A stretch of DNA of 60,000 nt, taken from contig OX485807.1 of the NCBI GenBank assembly GCA_950295325.1, positions 3,166,501 to 3,226,500 on the forward strand, read 5' to 3'. Made by a program: the position numbers and the translations under genes. The number at the start of each line of letters is the position of its first letter. Position 1 is the stretch's first letter. The stretch is from Polytrichum commune (taxonomy: Eukaryota > Streptophyta > Polytrichopsida > Polytrichales > Polytrichaceae). Shown here one piece after another: positions 54,672 through 60,000 of this stretch. The notes under the pieces are model-generated. The model ran no database searches. It was not told where the DNA came from and saw only the letters and a program-made list of their open reading frames with translations.

Positions 54672-57115
54672 GGGCGGGGCCGCACCTGGGGGTGGCAACC
54701 CGGTTTCGAAGCTGTGACCGGGTCATAGGGTGAGCTGCCACCCGCACACGGTGTGTCCAGACGGGCAAACTTGAAGGGTTGTCAGAGAGCGGCAGGCGGG
54801 GTGGTCCTGCCGGATAACGGAGGGAAAGCCAGAGCAAAGAGAGATTTGAAACGGCCCTCCCAAGCAACGTTGGGGGGGGGGGAATGGATGATAACGCTGG
54901 GTTGTGGACGAAGTCTGTTCACGCCCCCCCCCCCAGTTGACGGGCACTGCACCGTGCGGGGACGTGGCTCTGCGGTCCGCAGTCTTCGCCCAAGCTTCTG
55001 TGGGAGTTGTTGCGACGGCCATGCCCGCAATCCTCCCCGCATGCAGTGAGGCTCGTTCTGTTTCTTTGAACCCTTTGGCGCCAATCGATCTGGTGAGTGG
55101 GCCTCTGATGTCCATTTGGTCGTGGTGTATGCACAAATGTTTGGGGATAGCCTGCGTTGTGGGTCGCGTGCCGCGTCTGTGCCGCGAGCTTGTGGCGTTC
55201 GTGGAGTTTAGTGCTCCGCCTTGCATCTTCCTGGCCCGCCATTTTGTGTTCATGGCGTGGCTTCTCGGGGGCGAGACGCCTGCAGTCATGGCCTTCTTCC
55301 TCCCCGTCCTTCCCTCTTCTGCATCCGTTTTTTGGGTTCTTGGTGCTTCTGTGGGGGTCTCTGCTTCTATGGTCGTGGGCTCCGGGGTTCCGTTGTGTTC
55401 GCAGGACGTCTGTCCACACCGCCTCCGGGGTTTAGGGTTTAGGCATGCTGTCGCGCACGCCAGGTTGGTTTAGGCGCGTCTTGGGAGCAGTGACGTTGTC
55501 TTTGTTTTGGTGGATGTTGTGCTGCCTTCTCTGTTCCTGGGGGGGAGTAGCCCTGCCCCTCAATGGCAGGCATTTTTTAGCGCATCGGTGTGCAACTTCG
55601 ACATCGTTTTCCCCGGTTTTCTCCTTGCCCTCCTGGGTCCATGTGCACCCACCAGCACATGGCTGCCTTTGTTTTGCATTGCTTTCCTCATGCACCTGGC
55701 ACCCCTTGCGATCTTTGGATCCACCAGTCGTTTCCTTCCTGTGGAATTTGGTCTGCGCTGCTGCCGTTCTCGTAACAGGGGTTCCCGTTGTTGGTGGTGC
55801 CGTGTGTGCCACAGTTTGGGGCAAACTGCCATCTCCACTTTTGTTGGGTCAACGCGAAGGAGTTTTGCGCGCGAGCCCACAGGTGCCAACTTCGCGTCGG
55901 AGTCCTGGTAAGTCCATTGCCACAGATTTTATTTTCCATGTATTTTCCATGTCGATGTGCATGCTCGTTTTTTCCATGGCTTTTGCGACGCGGTAGATCG
56001 CTCCAGCATGCGTTTACTCTGCATAGGGTCTCTGGTTGGAGGAGGGTGGTTCGTCCAGAACTTCGCCTCTGCTTTCATGTCCTCGGGTTTAGGGTTTAGA
56101 TCAGCGGAGGCCTGCAACCACCCTCTGCGCAACTCCAACGTCGCGATTGCACTTGTCACGCCCATGTCCGCATGCCTACTGTGACTGTCGCAATGTCGTC
56201 GTGCTGTGTTCGTGGTTCTTTCCACTGCCTTTTGATGAAGTCCTTTGTGTCGTTGCAGACGGGTAACCCCAGGCGGCACCGTTGGGCAGGGTTTTTCGGT
56301 TCCTCGTGTTCCCTGCTTCTTGGGATGCCTGCTTGTTGCATAAGTTGTTGCTAGCTTGAGCCTCAACTGTCGACATATACCCTTTGTGGGTGTTCCCCAG
56401 TTTGTCCTCACTGCCAATTGGTCGTCCCTGCTTTTCTTTGTGTTGCCTCCTTACGGCCCGTGTGCTTGGACGGACCCCACCAATTAAACCCCCACCCCCT
56501 CCATTCCATGGAAATGCTTGCAGAGTCCTGGTTTTTTATGAATTTGGAGGCCTGGTTTTTATGTTTTGGTCAGTGTCCGTGGCCGGAATACTCTCCATGA
56601 GTTTGTTGTTGCTTGCAGGTATTTTTGCTGGTGGCTAGGGTTTTTGTGCCGTGCCCTTGCTATCCACACTCTACATGGTATGAAGCTCCACCCCAAGAAA
56701 TAAACCAAACGTGTGCATGGCAATACGTTGTCCGTATTTTGTTTTTTTGGTTGCAGGATGCAATCGTCTGGTCTTTCTGCATCGTTGGCTTGTTCTAGAG
56801 TGTCCTCTACAACAACCTCCGCATCGGGCTCCTAGCTGCCCCGCACCACACTGGGTTGTGGGAGCAATGGGGAGTCCATGGGTTTTTTGGGTCTGTTTGC
56901 GACGGCACTGTGTTTGTGGATGCCCCTCTGCACATAACATTCGTCACTGTCTCCAGTGGAGACTGTTATTTCGTGTGCGGCCGGCTCTGCCCTCGTCTTC
57001 TCTGATTTTAGCAGCCTTGCAGGAGGTATATTTGTTTCCTCACCTTGTCTGTGCAGCTGTTTTGACGTTTTTTGTGATTTCACGTTTTTTGTTTGCATCG
57101 ATAAGGTGCTCCACG
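54672..57115. other. GC-rich left part of the Harbinger block, function unknown
   Basis: About 2.4 kb with overlapping frames of 60-189 codons in all six frames, which is expected in GC-rich DNA. None shows a domain. Pyrimidine-rich tracts followed by TTGCAG or TGCAG (for example before 56259, 56616, 56757 and 57019) look like splice acceptors, so this may be promoter, leader and introns of the + strand gene. Homopolymer runs lie at about 54872-54882 (G) and 54925-54936 (C). Confidence 0.4.
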
Positions 57116-57120
57116 ACACG

Positions 57121-58245
57121 ATGGATGACATCGTGGATTTAGAGACCTCCCACTGTCCAAACACACAACTGCCCACCAACGCGGATTGCGATTTCGGGAC
57201 GGTATTTCTGGACAACAGAACGCCTACCTCTCCTGTGGCAGCTACTGGAAGGGGGGGCGGACGTTGGGGGGGAGGGAGAACTTCGTCGGCTCCATCCCAG
57301 ACGCAACCAACAGCGGCCCACAAGGGCAGGGGCCCTAACTGGACCGAGGCAGAGATGTTGGTACTAATCGGGCAGAAACGCATAGAGTGGGACGGGCGGC
57401 ACAACACAAACCAACCTTCGTTGGCTAAATTTGTGTATGGAACCACGGCATGGAGGTTGGTGCTGGCGGGGTGCATGAGTGTTGTGGGTTTCCGGCCAAG
57501 GGATGCCGACCAGATAACGAACAAGTGGGATGGGTTGATCAAGGATTACAAGAAACTGAAGGAGTACATAGAGGGGACAGGCGCAGCCAATTGGTGGGGG
57601 TTTTCCAGGGAGGAGAAGAAAAATCTGTCTAGAACACGAAAAATGCCCTTGGAGTTCAGCGAGCCAATGTACATTGAAATGGAGGGTTTTGTCGGCAAAA
57701 GACAAATCTTCGGCCGCGCCACAGATGTCGTGGACTCCGACAGATTGGGATCAGCTGTGCCAAGGTCTTTTGGCCGGTCTCCACCCAACCCCCGCTCTTC
57801 TTCTTGTGGTGGAGCAACCAGCCCATCAGCGAGTGTGGCCACCACACCACAGTCTTCAAGGGCTGCCACACCCGGATCCACTGGACGAAAGTGCAAGGCA
57901 AGCGGGTCTGAAAATCTCGTAGACTTTGTTAAGGAGTTCAACAACGACTATCTTGCATGTGTGCAGGCTCAAGAGAAGGACAAACGCGCGTGGAGGACTG
58001 AAGTGTTTGCATTTGACACTGCACGGGAAGCAAGAATTGCACACAAGGAGTCGCATGCTGCACACATGGACGACAAACTTTATAACCTGGAGGTGGAGAG
58101 GACCAAAAATCTTGGAAACATGACCAGCGCATTGTTGATGCTAGCATCATCTATGGATGCACTAACAAGGTTCTGTTTTCTACTTTTCTCTATGATTTGT
58201 GCATGGTTTGTACGTCATGTTCCTCCATTGTGTCTTGATATGTAG
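57121..58245 (+). CDS. Myb/SANT-like (trihelix-type) DNA-binding protein of a PIF/Harbinger element
   Basis: In PIF/Harbinger this partner protein carries the transposase into the nucleus and to the element ends. From the ATG at 57121 it has 374 codons. A Gly-rich linker (about 43-53) precedes the Myb/SANT-like region (about 69-200): GPNWTEAEMLVLIGQKRIEW, then FRPRDADQITNKWDGLIKDY and WWGFSREEKKNLSRTRKMPL, with the spaced Trp residues expected. A Ser/Pro-rich linker (about 205-260) follows, then a charged helical C-terminus (VDFVKEFNNDYLACVQAQEK to NLGNMTSALLMLASSMDALT). An upstream in-frame ATG at 56956 adds Cys/Phe-rich residues that look like intron read-through. The last 25 residues (CFLLFSMICAWF) also look untranslated: a GT at 58170 and TGTAG ending at 58245 could bound an intron. 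The 3' end overlaps the convergent transposase end. Confidence 0.75.
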   Translation: MDDIVDLETSHCPNTQLPTNADCDFGTVFLDNRTPTSPVAATGRGGGRWGGGRTSSAPSQTQPTAAHKGRGPNWTEAEMLVLIGQKRIEWDGRHNTNQPSLAKFVYGTTAWRLVLAGCMSVVGFRPRDADQITNKWDGLIKDYKKLKEYIEGTGAANWWGFSREEKKNLSRTRKMPLEFSEPMYIEMEGFVGKRQIFGRATDVVDSDRLGSAVPRSFGRSPPNPRSSSCGGATSPSASVATTPQSSRAATPGSTGRKCKASGSENLVDFVKEFNNDYLACVQAQEKDKRAWRTEVFAFDTAREARIAHKESHAAHMDDKLYNLEVERTKNLGNMTSALLMLASSMDALTRFCFLLFSMICAWFVRHVPPLCLDM

Positions 58246-60000
58246 TCGGCATTTTGTAGACGCACCAAGTAGTTTAGCAGATCCTCCCTCGCCATCTTTC
58301 CTTCCAGCAAGGCTCTCTCTTCGCTGACAAAGCCCATAGGCCGTGGGGGCTGGAAGACGTCCTCATCGTCTCTTCGGGGCAGCCCGTTGACTTCCATTGG
58401 CGGAAGATCGCAATCTCTTAATATTTGGTCAAAAGTCCTGTCTTTGCTAGCTAGCAAACAACATGTTGTGTAGGACACAACATGTGTGCACCACCGTTGG
58501 AAGAAAATCGAGCTTCAATGCAGATTTTGCTCCTATCTCCTTGAATCTTGCTTTGAGAATTCCAAACCCACGCTCAACACACATGCGTGTTGAAGAGTGT
58601 TTCCTATTGAACCAAACCTCTTCGTTAGAAAGAGGCAGACCCATGGGTCCCATCTTGAAGGGTGTGATGCACCAACTCAACAATGGGTACCCTCGGTCCG
58701 CCACAATGTATGGAGGAAAGGGCAGAGCCGCGGGCAACGTGAGTGGGTCGTCGTGGAATCCGCCCATCAGGCCTTCCTCAACCTTACGGTACAGCTCGGT
58801 TGTTTTGAAATGGGCACTATCGTGCAAGGAGCCGGGGGGGCCGGTGTTGATGGATGTGAAGTAGCATTTGCTATCCACGACGGCCTGCAACAATATAGAG
58901 AAAGTTTTGTACCTATTGCGGTGGTCCGCCGCGACGACGCTATTGGGGGGGGGGGCGAAATGTACACATGGGAGCCATCAATAGCACCAATACAATTCGG
59001 CATCCATTGCTTGGACTGGAAGGCCGTTGTGACTCGAGCGAGCCTACGGCCATTGGGCCAAGAAATGAGGTGGCCGAAATTGGTGCTGACAGCTGAGCAC
59101 ACCTGCCTCAAAATGTCGTGGACTGTGGACTTCCCCAATGCGGCCTTGTCTGCCACAAGAGGTATTGAGACGCCGTGCATGAGCTTGAAGAGCGTAACAA
59201 CAACCTTTTTTTCCACACCTATAGGCTGTCTCCAATGCATGTGTTGTCCTTCAATAAAAGGCCACAAGTTGTGCACGAGACGGTCAAAAGTAGCCCTCCG
59301 CATCCTCAATATGTCGTAGAACATGTCGGGGGTGTAAATTTTGAATAGATATTCCTCAAACCAGCATGTCGATCGTGGTTTGACATACCATTTTGCGTCT
59401 TGGACACCCATGTGGCAAGCAACGAGGTCGAAGATTTGTTTCCGGTGTGTATGCTGCATTGCATCCTCTTCTCCTCCACGATCCTCCAGTGTGATGCGCG
59501 AAAGGTCCAAACATCCGTCCTCCAACCTCCTCCTCATATTTCTCCTCTGTGCAAGACGGCCTCCAATTGCTTCCGCTGAAGCAATTTCCATGTGCATTAT
59601 AGCAACACACATGTCTATGCAGGCAACCATTATGGGAAGAACGGATGCTATATGCTCTTTGGGAATTGAGTCGTTGTTTTTTGCAAGATGTAGAGGGATG
59701 TTGGCAGTGCCATCGGCAGCCAGAAGTCCAGCAGCGCATGGTGCTGGAGGGGACTGCAACAACGAGGGGCATAGTGCTGGAAAATGCTCTCCAATACGAG
59801 CAAGAAATGGTGGCAATGGAGGCGAAGCGGGGACTTCGCGTGCACATGGAAGGGGCGGAATAGGAGAGGACAACGAAGAAGTGGGCGCCTGGACAGAGTC
59901 CGATTGAGCCACCTCAGGGTCACTTGGCCCTACAACCTTCAAGCACAGACGATGGTGTGGAGCAAGCGTCAATGCTGAATGCATGAATGCGTGTAGAAAT
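58215..60000 (-). pseudogene. PIF/Harbinger DDE transposase (DDE_Tnp_4 type), two frameshifts, 5' end uncertain
   Basis: This is the cut-and-paste nuclease of the element. Frame 1 (59984 down) has a low-complexity N-terminus of about 180 residues, KWYVKPRSTCWFEEYLF (near 199-214), a helix-turn-helix-like VSIPLVADKAALGKSTVHDI (272-291) and the first catalytic block CIGAIDGSHVYI (Asp336, codon 58979-58977). It leaves frame at an 11-base C tract (58945-58955 as G on the + strand). Frame 2 gives NRYKTFSILLQAVVDSKCYF, PPGSLHDSAHF, the second Asp in YIVADRGYPLLSW (codon near 58698) and the Glu in MCVERGFGILKARFK (codon near 58575). A second shift at a GCTAGCTAGC sequence near 58450-58460 leads to frame 3, ASKDRTFDQILRDCDLPPME, ending NADYISRHNGGT. 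All three catalytic residues are present. The frame is open upstream of 59984 to the window edge, so the true start may lie outside. Confidence 0.85.

Larger units (their letters stand above)
54672..60000. mobile_element. Probable large PIF/Harbinger element, right end outside the window
   Basis: Base composition changes abruptly from AT-rich to strongly GC-rich at GGGTAACTAAGGGCGGGGCC and stays GC-rich to the window end. The two proteins inside, a Myb/SANT-like DNA-binding protein (+) and a DDE transposase (-), are the defining pair of PIF/Harbinger. TAA at 54669-54671 followed by GGGCGGGG fits the 3-bp duplication plus G-rich TIR of that superfamily, but the opposite end is not in the window, so the left boundary is inferred. 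Two telomere-like TTTAGGG doublets (55427-55443 and 56085-56099) lie in its non-coding left part. Confidence 0.7.

Noticed and set aside
54904-55996. Long overlapping reading frames (up to 189 codons) on the + strand of the GC-rich block
   Set aside because: All six frames are similarly open in this GC-rich DNA, the translations lack any domain, and no frame shows a consistent protein-like composition.
58597-59319. 240-codon + strand frame opposite the transposase
   Set aside because: It is a mirror of the minus-strand transposase coding sequence and has no independent domain.
1-60000. LTR retrotransposons
   Set aside because: I looked for paired long direct repeats, primer-binding sites and reverse transcriptase motifs by eye and recognised none; divergent LTRs could still be missed without alignment.

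Overview
The window looks like intergenic DNA from a large, repeat-rich streptophyte (plant or charophyte-type) nuclear genome. The evidence is mostly AT-rich DNA with no bacterial-style gene packing, plant-type TTTAGGG telomere-like repeats, a tRNA-derived SINE family, a GT-AG spliced gene, and plant-type DNA transposons (PIF/Harbinger, pogo/Tigger with an Emigrant-like MITE, a Mutator-like foldback, a helicase of the Helitron/PIF1 type, a hAT-like relic). The sequence alone does not give the species. I could not find a convincing ordinary host gene; nearly everything recognisable is mobile-element sequence.

Layout. 0-5 kb: a MITE nested in an older repeat (0.5-1.1 kb), then a decayed pogo/Tigger (CENP-B-type) transposase gene (2.8-4.4 kb, + strand) split by a 533-bp element that itself contains a foldback. 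6-8 kb: duplicated blocks and short GC-rich foldbacks. 11.5 kb: a SINE copy. 12.5-18.9 kb: minus-strand relics, namely an unidentified one, a PIF1-like helicase with most motifs still readable, and a hAT-like zinc-finger protein relic. 20-26 kb: two PIF/Harbinger-type MITEs with 3-bp TTA/TAA target duplications, plus several other MITEs. 28-40 kb: dispersed repeats, paired MITEs and a second SINE. 41.1-42.2 kb: a 1.1-kb near-complete palindrome flanked by a 9-bp duplication (Mutator-like). 43.0-43.5 kb: an Emigrant/Lemi-type pogo MITE with TA duplication. 44.3-45.1 kb: a small inverted-repeat-bounded unit carrying a two-exon gene. 45-54.6 kb: sparse AT-rich DNA with dispersed repeats. 54.67-60 kb: an abrupt GC-rich block that is most simply a large PIF/Harbinger element running off the window end, with a Myb/SANT-like protein (+ strand) convergent with a DDE transposase (- strand, two frameshifts).

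How they fit together. The Harbinger block has the protein pair normally needed to mobilise elements with 3-bp TTA/TAA duplications, and the window contains non-autonomous elements of that kind. The Tigger relic and the 43-kb MITE are a similar superfamily-level pair; direct mobilisation is inference. Nested insertions with readable empty sites give a relative order of events. Coordinates of degenerate repeats are approximate; those given with target duplications are base-exact as I read them.
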